Positions 47,791-61,086 of a stretch of 64,000 nt of DNA are shown here, one piece after another. The translations under genes and the position numbers were made by a program. This DNA is from Glossina fuscipes (lineage: Eukaryota; Arthropoda; Insecta; Diptera; Glossinidae). The first letter of the stretch is position 1, and each line of letters starts with the position of its first letter. The notes beneath the pieces are model-generated. The model saw nothing but the letters and a program-made list of their open reading frames with translations. It had not been told where the DNA came from and made no database searches. The stretch lies in assembly GCF_014805625.2 (NCBI RefSeq), contig NW_023998556.1:782327-846326 (forward strand), in the 5' to 3' direction.

Positions 47791-49256
47791 TTGCATCAAC
47801 CATCCAGGCCTTGCCTCTCCACAAGAGAAATAAAAATGTATTCTATCACCCCTTTAAACCCCATCCAACATCATTTGCGCTGGGAATTGGTTGTAGCATA
47901 GCCATATATGGTGAGCGGTCGATCGCTAAGGACATAACACTGACCGGTCTACCTATCTACAGCTACGCCTACCACTACTCGATGGCACAAGCCTTTCAAC
48001 TCGACTAGAATCATTACGTACCGTCAGAAAGTTCGGAATCAACTACTGCTATATATACGCGGGCTGTTGAGAACAGTTACCCAGCAGATATGATTTTCAC
48101 TTACTTGGATATTGGCAATCTTCAAGCAAGTTAGAAAAATGCCAGCATGGCCCTTATTGAAGGTATTGCAAGTATGATATATTTCTAGGGCCACGATACC
48201 GCCTGTCCCTTGACTTTTTCATCCAAGATATCAACTTTATCAGCCGCATCGGATGCTATTTGATGAAAAAGAGTCGGGAGTGATGCGTTGGATTGGTTTC
48301 CCATTATTTCAACGAACGATCAAAGGTTTTGCACCTTTTTGGAGTCGTTGCTCGCGCAGAGCTTTTTCCCAATGCAATGCCTGGTTGCAAGCATTTTTAG
48401 ATTTTTTGCAAAATTCATTAATTTCATCGTTTGAGTTAAGATGTTGGAGAATGTGGAGGATATTGTGCTAGATAGAACGTCAAAGCCGTTAGAGGAAACC
48501 ATTCTATCTGCATTTAAGTTTCTGTATCTGGAACCCGAAGTAAAACGTGTGCGTTCGGATAGTCGATTTCACCAATGGAGATGTAAATTCGGGGTCCTGA
48601 CTGTTGTAATATACCATAAGGTTTCTCTGTGATGTGAAACTATGAATAATTTGATATCCAAGTAAGTGAAAATCAATCCAACCCATTCCCAAGAAGGTTA
48701 ACCCGAAAATTCTGCTAATTACCGATGTATGTTCTGCAATAGCCAAAACCATGGAAAAAACCGTTAACTACCACCTGGTAAGATATTTGCGATAGAGACT
48801 ATAGGATTCGCAAGAATAGATCCACTGGAGACTTAATGTTCTTCCTCAGCAAGAAATGAAGCCAAGCTATTCGCTATTTCGCCGAACGTAAGATCGTTGT
48901 ACTTGACATCTCAAAAGTCGAAGAAGAATAACGTCGCTGAGAATTTCACTATATTCATATCGAGTTTTCTGAATAACCGTTCAATAAAAATTCAAATCGA
49001 CTGCAGGAGAAACACAGAGCTCTGTTTTTTCTCTTTCGCTCCTCTTGGTGTTCACCAACGACCTTTCATGAATAACAGGGAGTCCTTTATTTTTTTTAGA
49101 CTATAACACCCTGTATCAGACGTATTCTTTTACCATACCCAGCAGCACTAAAATACATCAGAAAGGCTACATGATGAATGACAAATTACATCGTATCTTT
49201 AAGTAGTAGAATTGGATCAAGGTGATGACCTTTAACGCATAGAGGAAGTGTCGTGT
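47791..49256. other. Non-coding stretch with a 22-bp perfect inverted repeat
   Basis: Contains 'tgattttcacttacttggat' plus 'at' at 48091-48112, repeated exactly in reverse complement at 48654-48675 and enclosing 541 bp. Local frames inside (for example VGLVSHYFNERSKV at about 48288) look protein-like, but I could not place them in a family. Confidence 0.5.
48091..48675. repeat. 22-bp perfect inverted repeat enclosing 541 bp
   Basis: The arms 48091-48112 and 48654-48675 are exact reverse complements. Chance occurrence of a 22-mer in inverted orientation this close is very unlikely. The arms do not extend further, and no target-site duplication was seen, so it may be a terminal or subterminal repeat of a small unknown element, or a local inverted duplication. 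Confidence 0.7.
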
Positions 49257-49420
49257 AACTAAATTTGAACTCGGTATTGTCATTTTGCGAGCAGGAGAAC
49301 GTCAACAGCAAGCGCCATACAGACACGCAGACGGACAGACATGGCTAAATCAATTCAGAATTTCACACTGATCAAAAATATGTATACTTTATAGGGTCTC
49401 TGAAGCCTCCTTTTGGGATA
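49257..49420 (+). mobile_element. GTCY-tract end of the 0.8 kb repeat family
   Basis: 'aactaaatttgaactcggta' and 'gagcaggagaacgtcaacag' align with copy B (minus strand, about 7430-7380). The tract 'cagacggacagacatggct' and then 'attcagaatttcacactgatcaaaaatatgtatactttatagggtc' (in pieces) follow. The upstream half of the family unit is absent. Confidence 0.72.
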
Positions 49421-52400
49421 TGAAAAAAAACAAAATGGGCTTACACACATTTTACAGTGGTGGATGTGAAAATGTAGCCATAAGAACGAAAATTGTCGGA
49501 ATTGTTTGTTCTCCCCATGGTTTTCAAAAATTATGTTGCGAGAAAAAAGGACTTGGAGTATTTTGTAAACATGTTTTTTTAATACCATAAATTTTTCACC
49601 ACATTTTTTGAATAGCTTGCAGCCACAGGACATAGACATAAAAATGCCCTTTCGCGTTCAACTATTATTTTTAATGCTCTTTCCTCGGGGTTTGTATGCG
49701 CGTTTACTGCATTTGTCGAAGGCAGAATCGCATGTTGTACGTTTCAGATGTAGCGAAATGATGGAGGAAACGCAAGAAAATAAATAATTCTGTAGCCAAA
49801 TTTTCAATCGACACCAAAAACTTGATCCCTAGTTTGTAATTTATTGGCAGAAGCATTGAAAGCTTTCGAATTGCTCTTACCCTCCTATCGTCCCAATGAA
49901 GCTAAACTAAAGTATTTTTGTTTGCGCTTTCCTGAACGCAGGTATCGGCGGATAGTTTGTACGTCCACGGTAGGGTTTTTTTGATATAGGCACCCCTTTT
50001 TTGAAAATTTCATGAAATAAATGATTTTTCCTACGGTCTAGAATGTTGAAAGTATCTCTCATGCCAACAAAAAAAAAAGAAAAAACAAAAGTTTCGGAAA
50101 ATTTAAAGCGACGTCCTCTAGTCTAATGGTATATCAAGGGGCTACTTTCAAATCTGAGGTACTGAGCACTGAAAGTGGCGAAGTGCACCTAAATAAATCG
50201 GAAAACATTCTGACGGCAAATCTGAACAGCATTCAAATGTGAACCATCTGTCAGAATTAAACACGAACTTAAATAAACTTTTTTTGGGTTTTGAACGTCG
50301 GTTTGTGTGGTGGCAAGAAATTAAGATGAAATCGTAACAATTTTCAGAATAAGACAATTTGAAAGCACGTGCATACGTTATTTGAGGTAAATAACAAAGT
50401 TTATTAATAGAGAAATTCGATCGAATGACTGCCGTCTTTTTATATTCTTAAAAAAGAGTAATTCTGTCCATAAATTCCTTCCTTAAGTTTTCCCCTGTTT
50501 AAATTAACGTAAGTTTAAAGAAGATAAGAAAAAAGCAATCAATCATCAGTTACGGTTGAGTAAATTTCAACACCTTTCCCTTCTTTGGCTTACTTTACAT
50601 TGTAACAACTTGTTACAAGTTGTTTACTTTCCTAAAGATGTCACAATCGTTATGAAAAGTAATGTAATGCATACCGATGCGCGCAGAAACATCCAAGGAT
50701 TACTTTCTTAGTCTTTTTACTTACACCCGGGGTAAACATTGCTCGCAAAAGAAAAGAGAAAAAAAAATAGTACAACAATCCCAAGGTTTGTTAATCTAGG
50801 TTATTGTATTTCATTGCCTTATGTTAGTTGGAAGAGCAAAACGAAAAAGTACAAAAAGAAAATAAAAATGCAAAGAGTTTTCTCTTCCTGGAATGTTAAG
50901 CCTATAAATATATAAAATATTTTTGAAAATGTTACGTTTGAAATGACGTGTTTTTTCCTCCCATGTTTTTATGCACAGGTTTTGTGTACTCGTCCAACAC
51001 GAAAGTATATCCCATTACCCATCTAACTAATTGCCCGTTTCCTTGCTCCTCCTAGTTTTTTTAACGTTTTGAATTTAACCTCACCGTGCAAGTTCACTTC
51101 CTTTATGCATGTATGCGACTAACTAGAAAATTGCAGTTCGTTTTTTGAGCTTTCTCGCTCTAGAAGGTTCTTTAATCGAACTCCGTTCCTTCGGAGAACA
51201 TGAAGCTATCGAAGTCAATTTCTCTTTGTTACCGTTCCACATCCTATTTAGGGTTAATAAATTTCCTTTGACGACCTCTTTCGATCGTTCTGCTCAAGTT
51301 CCCATTTATTGTCTTTCACTCATTAGTTCTAGATTAAACTACCGAGTACAGCTACCGCATTTCTATTCGCGTATTCATCAAAAGAAACGGAAAAGGGGGA
51401 GCAGCATATGCGGGAACGTGCAACCCAAAATATTAGGTATATATCGAAACTACAATTAGTTTAAATTTTAAGTTATTGAATGTATTATCTGTCAAAGTGA
51501 AAATTGATTTTTGTATTTAAAGTTGCCAGCTATTTGTAAAAGCTCATATTGCTTTTATATAACGGAAAGGAACCTACACGACATCATACTCACTCGCATA
51601 AGTAACGTGTTGCTTACGGGACAAGCTTGGGATAAAATTTTTCAAAAGCATTCATTTAGAAATGATATATATGTATAATTAACCCTACGCCTGCTTAGGA
51701 ACTAATACGCACTCACATTTCAAACACTTATTATTGTGAATAAGCGAAAAGAATAATAAAGGCATCTCTAAAAACGACACACGGAGAAGATTTATGCAAA
51801 AGTTGCTGAAGATATGGCTGACGTTTGAAAAATTTGAAAGGATTTACTTGTTTTTCAATATAAATGAAATTGCTAGTGTTAGAATATATAGTCGTAATAT
51901 GAAGAGCAGTTTGATTTACACTCTGCTCATCACATTGTAACTCTTGCTTAAGCGACGCTCGCATAATTCTTAAATTAATGTGTGCAGGGCAGGGACTGCC
52001 CCAGGGAAACATTTGGGGATTACATTTGAAAAATTCCGACTCTGACGTCTACTATGTTAATTCGTTTTCAGTTAATTTTCAAAACTAATACATTGCAGTA
52101 CTTTATGTATTTTTTATTTTTGGCTTCGTTTACGTTCTGTGTTGCGTTCATATTGGCGCTCTTGGGTTTCTATGCTGGCGTCCTTTTCTCGTATTATTCC
52201 CTTATTTTCACCTTAAGTCTATGACTGTTTCCAACATTGATTTGCATAATTTTCAAGCTCATTTTGAAATCTCATCAAGAAATATATAAACATAGGCCCT
52301 GTACCATATACTTAGACTACTACCGAGTCACGAAAATTTAAAATTTCATGTGTTGGTTGTACAATGTAGAATTAAAAACGTATTCATATGAATCGATTTT

Positions 52401-55400
52401 TTATATTTATAAGCTACTCGTTAAAAATACTAATTTTTAGAAAGAAAAGTTTGGCTGCTAAGATTTTACAAGAGAAGTTTCTATTGATTTTGCACTCGTA
52501 TAAGGAGTTTGTGTTTCAAAATCGGTTGACACGTTAATTTTAAATTATCCGTACGTCTTTGCCCTAATAGATATTTCTATACAAAATCTTAAAAAACTTC
52601 GTATAGTCGCTGAAAGAATTTGTTAGTGTTGAGTACTTTGAATTCCTCCGTCATCTATTGCCTAATCATAGCGATAATCCTAAAAAAGAAAGTCAAAGTC
52701 CAAGCTGCTAGATGAACTTTATACTACATAAGAAATAACGGAACCGAAAAATATAACGTAAAGAAACGTGTATAATTCGATGTTATGCCGTAAAAGAGCA
52801 AAAAAATCTCGTTTGTTGCAATTAGTTAAAGTTAATTCTTGATTAACATGGGTCATTTTGAGAGTCCCATCCCTCCTTTCGTCTGTCCGTAAATTATCCA
52901 AGTTGTCTCTTTATCTATTCTTTCTGTTCATTAGTATGTATAGTTATAATTATAATAACTTTTTTAAATCAAAGTAATAAATTTTAAGATTAAAGTAAAA
53001 CGAGTGCTAGCAAACAATTTATTTTTTTGAAAAAGATGTACTGGATAGTTGTGTAATCAATCAGATTCCTTTAACAATGTATCAAGTATTTTATTTATGC
53101 TATCTTCTCCAGATACTTTCAAGATATGGGTGGTTTTTGATAATCCGATTGCGAATCTTCGAGTTTTGGAAAATTATTAAAAGATTTTGTCTACCAATGG
53201 AAAGCAAGACGTCGCAGTAAATCCGGTTGGTGCACCACTGTAATACTATGACAAAATATTTCCATTTTGATTTTCTCATTAATGGTTGCACGTAGCGGTG
53301 GAACGAGATTTAGCAAATAACGAAAACTTGTTTAAGGTAGACCTAAAAAGTAAGTAAGCAATAACTTTATCAATGACTTAAGAAAGTTTGCAGAAGTTAA
53401 TATTTTGTAAAAGTTTTTCCCGAGGATGACATCGCTTTTGACTGTAACGAAGTCTTTGAAGATAAAGTTGTGAAAAACTCTTATACATTGATGCAGTCAT
53501 ACGCAAAAAAATACGATCAAAAGAAAAACAAACATTATTTTATGTCCTTTTAGGAAAGAATATCAGATGTCACAAAGACTAGAAAATTGAAAGCATTTAA
53601 GTGAAAGAATATGCTTTGCTTAGGCGGCTGAATAAAGCTTAGAGCAAGTTAGTAGCTCGAAAGCTGAGTAGAACTGCCTGACGAAAGAGAATATTGTACA
53701 GCATTGTCCAACATACATATGCACAGTACATTCTGCCTGTTCCCCATATAAGCACCCATGGAATTAATATAGTATTTGAAATAACGAATGCATTCGACTA
53801 TCAATACGTCGAACCACCCCGATCGCCAAAGAGAATAAGACGGAAAACATACGCGCATTATTCTACGCGTTTGTACTAATAAAATCTAAATTGTATGTTA
53901 CAATTTAACTCTGGTGGTACCAAGTGCGAATGCAGCTGAAATAAACTGCATGCACTTCCTAAGGATGAGTTAAATCGAGCGTGAGTTTGAATTGGTAAAA
54001 ATTCAACCACAACCATAACAGCCAAGTATCAATTACCGCAGAAATTCTTTAAATGCTTAGAAGCCATAGCAATAGTCTGCGTCAAATATTAAGTTGACAA
54101 ATTATTGAAATAAAAAATAAAAAAGAAAAATACTAATAATAAAGAAGAACAAAAACTTGCGGCAAAGAACTTGACATTAAGCAGTAAATGAGTTCTAAGC
54201 GTGAACGTGTGGGTCTTCTATGTGCATACCATTACTAATGTGATGGGCAAACCTTGCCGTAGTTATAAATGAATTATAAGTTTTATAATTTTTGTAAAGG
54301 AGTCCATGTGTAGAATAGCGTGAAACTATGAAAGTGAGTCTGAATACGAGTGTGCACAGATAAGTGCCTGTGTAAATGGATTGGTATGCGTGTAAGCTGT
54401 TAATACTTTTACGTTTATAGATCCGCATTTAGTCATATATTCATTGCGCTATCATTGAAAAGTATTATCTTCAATGAACTGCTATGTGGGGTTAAGAGCA
54501 GCGTTGAGATGTTTGCCTAGATTTGCTTATTTATGTATGTTTTGTGTATGTAAGTAATTAAAAATTTCCTTTGGAAGTGTCGTTAACACCTCATATTGGT
54601 GTTTGCTTTTTTTGTAACTTACATTTATTTCTTTTGCACAAGATATAAACTTCTATTTAAAGCTTAATAATATTCAAAAAGAGCCTCACAGATTAAGTGC
54701 GTTGGTGTGGGTGAAGCTGGCAAATTCTCATAAATATTAAAATTCATTAAGTGAAAAGTATTATATTTACGTGTATGGAAGCGTATATGCATGCGTGGTA
54801 TTGTGTGTGAGTGAAATTGTTAGCATCTGTTCGCACAGCATATCTGTATACATTTAAAATGCATTTCATTAAGTATACAATTGGACAGACAAGCAGTCTA
54901 CTTTTCCTTTTTGACGTTCCTTACTTTCATCATCTGCTGTAAAGCTTTATTAATATAATGCATATTCCTAGTGCGGTTGTTGATGCCTGTGCTATTAGTG
55001 TCCAGTACATTTAAAGCGTGTCAAGAAAATACCGGATACTATTAAGTAATCAAAAATTTTTTTTTATAATTATTAAAGTTCCTACGATTTTTTCCAAAAT
55101 AGGCTGCTTTTAGAGCCAAATATTTAAACCAAAAGCTGGATGTACTGTGGAAACTTATCCTATAAGTACTCTTAGAAGCAGTTTTTAATTTCCTTTTCGG
55201 ATTTGATTCTATTTTCAATCAATCAACCTAATTTTTTATGTCCTTCTGTGGTAGCAATGTCGGTTTCAATTCCACATTTAAAATATTGGCTTGAAGTTAG
55301 GCAAGTTCACGGTTCATGCTTTTTACTCGAAACTACAACAGATAAAGTCTTAAAAATTTCAAGTAAGTTTTATGAATGATTCTGTAAAACCTGTACGGAA

Positions 55401-55576
55401 GTGGAAAAACTATGCCGCATGCCCCCAAATATTGGAAGGTTCTATAATTTTACTGTGCCGTTCATTTCAAATAAAGGTAGTGACTTGAAAAAATATAATT
55501 TGCTAATATACTTCATATTAAAGGATGTTAAGGAGAGAAATTGGGAAAAAACCGATAATGCGTACTATGTGCAACT
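49421..55576. other. AT-rich non-coding stretch
   Basis: No gene or repeat family recognised over 6.2 kb. A 104-codon open frame at 51145-51459 (+) has no recognisable product. A tRNA-like string at about 50110-50155 lacks an acceptor stem. Confidence 0.5.
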
Positions 55577-55635
55577 AAGAATGTCGATTACCTCAGTCAG
55601 TATTGGGCAGTTCAAATCTCAAATGCCGTAGGGTT
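55577..55635 (+). repeat. Possible third SINE-like fragment
   Basis: 'aagaatgtcgatta..tcag' followed by 'gcagttcaaatctcaaatgccgtag' resembles the B-box region of the unit at 35320-35385 ('gggttcaaatctcaagtgcgccag'). No tail and no downstream match, so only tentative. Confidence 0.35.
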
Positions 55636-57055
55636 GACTTTGACCGTAGATCCGCATTCGATTGGGCGCGTATCTATGCCGGCACAACATGGTCCAAATT
55701 TTTTCAACGTGATATCTCCTGTTTTGAAGACAATGTTCTTCACTAGGTTTCTAGCATCCTTCAGTAATCCTGTCCACGAAATTTGAACGGGAATATAGCA
55801 TTAAAAGATGTTTTTTGATGTACTACGGTCTACACTCTTCCACCGTTCAACACCTCTTAAAGGGTTTTTCATAGACAAACCCTGGAACTTTTTTGAGAAA
55901 ATCTATATTTCATCACTTGTTTATGGATACACCATCATAAGTTTTAACATATATAAAATAGTATTTGTATCTGCACAACTTCTCCTTTGACTCTCTGTGT
56001 TACTGCTTCTCCCTACGAATACGCGACATAAGTTTCATATAAGTGCGGGTTATATAAATGTATAAATGTCTACTGTAATAACAGTATCTGGTAGGTTGCT
56101 GCACAAGCTGTTGCTGGTTCTGCTGTCATTAGTTCAACTAGAACTACTACTACCACCATTACGCATTCACGAATGTTTGTTTGTTTGCAATTAAGAAAAT
56201 TAAATTGAAATTGCTTGACATTATATAATTCAAACTGTATATGGTTGTTCTATGTGCACTAATTGAAGTTTATTATAAATTGAAAACTTTCTATGGATGC
56301 ATAAGTACGTGTACGAAGTACATACTCATACACTATATATGTATATATATGCATTTATGTATAGAAGAACCCAAGTTAAATTTTTAATTTGTAAAATTAT
56401 GCTGCCGAAGGCTACTGCATATCCTTAGGAACTCACCGAAAATATATTTTGTAAACGAGTTATTTATGGCTTAATAATAAAAACTGTGATTTATCAAATC
56501 TGCTTTGATTACTTGGAAATAAGTTTTACTTTTCCTTGCAAACTATATTGAAATTATTTCAAGAATTATGTATTATTATTATCTGATCGCAAAAAAACTC
56601 TACACAACTAATATTCACTGAGCTGTCAAAGTTGCACAGCTTTAAACAACATAAAGTGAACAATTTTTCTGGATTTAAGAGGAAAAATAATGGAATGGTT
56701 CGAGGAGGATAGGTAAATAGGAATAGGAGGATAGGTAAAAAAATTTAATTTCCAATAAACACGAAATTATAACACTTTCTTACCTCGATTGCTGGTAACT
56801 TGTAATCGTTTAGTTGGTTTAAAATATTAGCCGAGCAAATTAATCACAATTTATCATGTGTGAAAGGAAAAAACGGCGACTTAATTGTTCACTTTCGGTA
56901 TTTCACATATATGGCATTTTTTTGCACAGTCAAGGTCTTTGCATGGTAATATTTTGCGTATTTAATATGCCAAAATATGTCTGAAATAAAAAGGGTTTCC
57001 GAACCGCATTAATTTTTTATTTTTAGTTAAAATAAACTTACGCAAAAGAACATGT
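55636..57055. other. Non-coding stretch
   Basis: No gene recognised. A local duplication of 'ggaggatagg' at about 56705-56740, otherwise featureless. Confidence 0.5.
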
Positions 57056-57600
57056 AAACAGTTGGTCGGGGCTTTTCAAGAGTGGTGATTTAAATGTTAC
57101 AGGCAAGGAACACGAAAAATCTCCAAAAACCTCCAAAGAATTGCAAGCATTGTTGGACGAAGACGATATACAAACGCCAAAACAACTCGTAGACTAGTTG
57201 CGTCTTACAAAAAGCTGTTTCCAGTCACTTACCGGAGACGAGAAAGATGGAAAAAGTTGGCAGATAGGTATCATCTGAAAGGTGGGACTAAATAGGTGTA
57301 GTCCATTTGGCGCTGTTACAGTCTGGCGAAACAGTTAATACCAACAACACAAAGTCATTTCGTTCATGGCAATATCTCGCATACAATAAAACTATGAAAA
57401 GTGCTAGTCCACGCGGCTTACTTGCCAGACTTGGCGCTTTCCATCTACCATTTATTTACATCGATATGTCATGCACTTGTTGCACTTTCACTTTGAATCT
57501 TATGAGGATCTAAAAATATGGATCGATGGACGGTTCTGCACAAACGGAAAAGCTTTTTGATGACGTGCTGTCCACAAATAGCTCAATAGATGAGAAAAAC
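57056..57600 (+). pseudogene. Mariner transposase relic (mauritiana/cecropia-like), core deleted
   Basis: 57059-57180 encodes WSGLFKSGDLNV and KSPKTSKELQALLDEDD, followed by IQTPKQLV, matching mariner 'RFRSGDFDV-D-E ... ELQALLDEDDTQTQ--LA' (linker and second helix-turn-helix). After a gap, 57350-57385 gives FRSWQYLA ('LFRSM-H-LA' in the family). Then 57475-57530 gives LHFHFESYEDLKIWID ('Q-F-SYEDIKKWID') and AQTEKLFDD ('ASK-E-FF-DG'). The catalytic DD34D segment between is missing, and there are stops and small insertions. A different subfamily from the relics at 24.4, 42.1 and 61.1 kb. Confidence 0.78.
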
Positions 57601-60600
57601 ATGTAACTATCGATAACAATTATAGAATCGCATTGAATTGTTTAATTTTGAGTCGTGTAAGGTATGGTTGTCTTTATTAGCGTGCGCTTGCTATATCGCT
57701 AATATTGAGAAAAAATCATTTTTGCGAACAGCAGCGAAAGAGAAAGTAATTTTTACGACTGAACACAGGAAGAAGTGTTAAATTCGTCTCCGCTTATCGT
57801 AGCAAAATGAAAATGATGAAATTTTCGTCAATTTGTCTATGAAGGACACTATGTTTCACAGATAAGGGAAATTTTTATTTTTAAAATACGCGCATTCCAA
57901 ATATCAATGTAACCAGATTTGGTATTATGCTCATTAACTTCTGACTGAATGTTCACGGTGTTGAACCAGTTATTAACGGTTTGCAAGTGGCGCAAAGACC
58001 CTAGAATTGGAGCTGCCAAGTACGTTGATTTAGCTCATTGCAACTATTCAGATTCAAAAGAATACATACAAAGCATGTAATGCTTACAAACTTGTTAATA
58101 GCTTTTATTAATATGAACCGACGTTTAAATACCAATAAGCAGTTCTTCTGTGTCTCCTGTAATTTTCGAAATGCTGAAGGCCTATACCCATTTCTACTAA
58201 AGGCAACCAAGTTGACCCATTTCTTTTGTGTATCGCGAAAATAAAATAAGGACGTGCAACAAAGCGTCAAGAAAAACGTGACTCACGTTGATAGCACTAG
58301 TTGTACACAAAAAGTCCGCAGTTCTTTTGTTAAAGATGATAGAGAAATAGGTAAAAAGCAGCCACATACGATGACCGCTGATGGATATATTGATAAGATT
58401 ATTCTTGTACTCGGCTACCATTACAGTTGTCTCGTGCTAAGTACAAAAAACCGAACACTCCGAAGGAAATTTCCAAAAATTAGAAAAGATATTGTTGTTT
58501 CTGCACTAACACCACGAATAAATTTCAGTTTTTAGTGAAAATTGTACTAACACAAGGAGAGAACTTACATTGACATTAGAAACTTGACTGTATTTATATC
58601 CCATATATAAAAAACTAAAAAGTTTCATGTGATATGTGGGCCTCCCAATCAACCACAAATACGTAGAGACATATTACCTAAAACTAATCTAATCGAGGCA
58701 CATACTAGTTTGAAAATAAACTTCTTTCAATAGTTTCATCCAAAGGTTAAAAACTTCACCAAAATAAAGCCCTGTATGACGTCTGGTTTGGTTCTGGCAC
58801 GTGACATGTTTTAAATTAACAATTTTCTTCGACAGCGTTCCAGTTTTTTCTCACTTTTGCCGGTGATTTATGACCTGGCACTATGATGTGTAAAATATAT
58901 GAATATTTCATCTATTTCTTCAATTTTTCGTCTTTGCGAGTCCCTGATAAGATATAAGCAGCCGTTTACAGGTAATTAGATTCTTCTTAATCATGAATAA
59001 TTTATTTAATTTCCTGGTGTTGCCAATAGAATGTTAGACTTAACTAGTTCTAAGCGCACGGTGCTTAATACAAACTTGGATTTGACCTGTAGAATTTTAT
59101 AAATTTTTTCTTGTAATGAAAAGATATCAACTGCAACATGCATTAACGCATGTTTAATGAATAACAATGAAACTGTTATAGTAGGTATCAAGAGTAATAA
59201 CATCATTATCAACGCCATATTCCTCCTAACCAACTAGCCATACAGGTTATGCCAAATCGCTGTAGTTGAACGTGTTGACCCATACGACCGTTGTTCGCAC
59301 TATGGAAACGACTGGGATATAAAGGTAAAAGTGTTAATGTGCATGTGTAAAGAGTTTGACGTTGCTTTTCTCGTAATGATTGTTGTTATTGTTGTTTGGT
59401 TTTGTTAACAATTATCACATTTTCTTGCGTACAAAGAGTGGTAATCATTGTAAATTTCACCAATAAACAAATACAATTATGCACCAACAACAGCAACACA
59501 AGAGCTAAACCAACAAAGGCAGCAATACCTACACACTACCATTTACATATGTACCCACGACTGCTACTTTTTTTCATTTAATACAAGAGAAAACAACATT
59601 CGTCTTATTTCCACTGGGAGCTCAATAGACAGTTGTTCATACGTTTTAACAGCAACAACGACAACAAAATGAGTATACAACAATGACGCAACGCACCAGA
59701 ACAACTGTAATTAAAATGTGTTAAGGGATTTACATATAAAATATGCCCACATGGGTGTGGGCTATATGTGCGCTCTTTTATATCTGACAGATTGGGTTGC
59801 AAGCGCTGTTTACGCCTAGAGTATGCGCCATCTTTTTTACTTAATTTAAACGTGGACGCAGCAATTTCGTATGGTTGAGCATGATCGCGTTCACCTAGAG
59901 CATGTATATGCCACTTCATCTCATGTAGCCAGATAAACCAATGACTTTTTTCAATGTATACTTATATTATCGTTTGCATGTAGTGATTTTTTTTTAAACT
60001 ATGGTTAATTTAAGGAAAGCCTTCTTCGATTATAAATTAAATTGTCTTTCGGTTATGTATTCGCGAGCGTGCGTGCGTTTGCGATCGTATATATCGATAG
60101 GTGTTCGCTCTTCTCTGTTGTGGTTTGTTTGTTTTCTCTTAATTGCACAGAGAATAAATTTGTACGTCGGCGATAACAATAAGAATATGCATAATTAATT
60201 CCAGGGCTTTGCAATTTGCATACGCAATTGCCTATTGTCCTGCTCTGTGTTTGGCTTCAGAGCAGAAACCCTTTTGGCACGCAGCTTATACATTTCTTTT
60301 ATTTCTTCCCATGTTTCTCATTACTTTGCTTTGTAATTGCATTCTCGAAAGTTTTCTCTGTTCACTACGATACCATGGGACATTAGAAGTCTCACTCATT
60401 TTCACTTTACAAATACATAGCGGTTAGGGAAGATCCTTTTAAATATGCAAGATGTTCCCTCGCACAGAATCTCTCATTTCTTTATTGGGACAGTAAAAAA
60501 ATGTTGAGGTCAACCAATCAGGTATCGTCGTACCTCCAAGTTGAACTCTAGAATTTCCTTTCAATTCTCTAATAAAATTGTTTTCAAAATTCTTAAATCT

Positions 60601-61086
60601 CTATATTATCTTTTTTGTTTTTATTTTTTGGACTGTACTAAGTATCTGGGGTAGTTCGAAAAGTATGTTCAACTAAGCTTGCACCACCGCATCGTGTCTG
60701 CAGGCGCCGCGTAATACGTATCAAAACAATTCCTTCGCATCTGGCAATATTAATATTGCTGCTGGTATTTGTATACGTTGCTCTTATTCAATTTAATTAT
60801 CGCTTCAAAATCGTCAACGTTATTCTGTTTTTTTATGGAGACAATTAAAGTCGTCTGCAAACGAAGTTATCTTTTTTGTATATTAAATTTGATATTTCGG
60901 AGCAATAAGCGCAATGAAATCTTCCAATATAAATTTTGGTATATTTACAAGGGCAAAGACGACGTAAAGATGCCGATTGATGAATCGATATGATTTTTAG
61001 GCAGCACCAACCTTCAATCGAAATGCGTTTTAAAACTTCATGACATTGCGTCCCTTATCTTACAAGTTACAATTGTTTTGGCGAAG
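57601..61086. other. Non-coding stretch
   Basis: No gene recognised. 'ctggggtagttcgaaaagta' at about 60647 looks like a mariner-type terminal repeat and could be the left end of the relic at 61087, but no matching right end was found. A 104-codon minus-strand frame at 59605-59919 has no recognisable product. Confidence 0.45.

Noticed and set aside
48250..48420. Possible hAT transposase segment (VGLVSHYFNERSKV)
   Set aside because: The resemblance is confined to a few residues; the following conserved hAT motifs are not found in any frame.
50100..50160. tRNA-like string with A-box-like 'tagtctaatggtata' and 'ttcaaatctg'
   Set aside because: No acceptor or anticodon stem can be drawn and no family relative with a tail was seen; the boxes alone are too short to call.
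51145..51459. 104-codon plus-strand ORF
   Set aside because: No motif or family resemblance recognised; not enough to call a gene.
59605..59919. 104-codon minus-strand ORF
   Set aside because: No family resemblance; the C-terminal hydrophobic run comes from CAA-rich sequence on the other strand.
60647..60710. Mariner-like left terminal repeat 'ggggtagttcgaaaagtatg'
   Set aside because: No matching right end was found, and it lies about 430 bp before the transposase start, longer than usual; left as a remark only.
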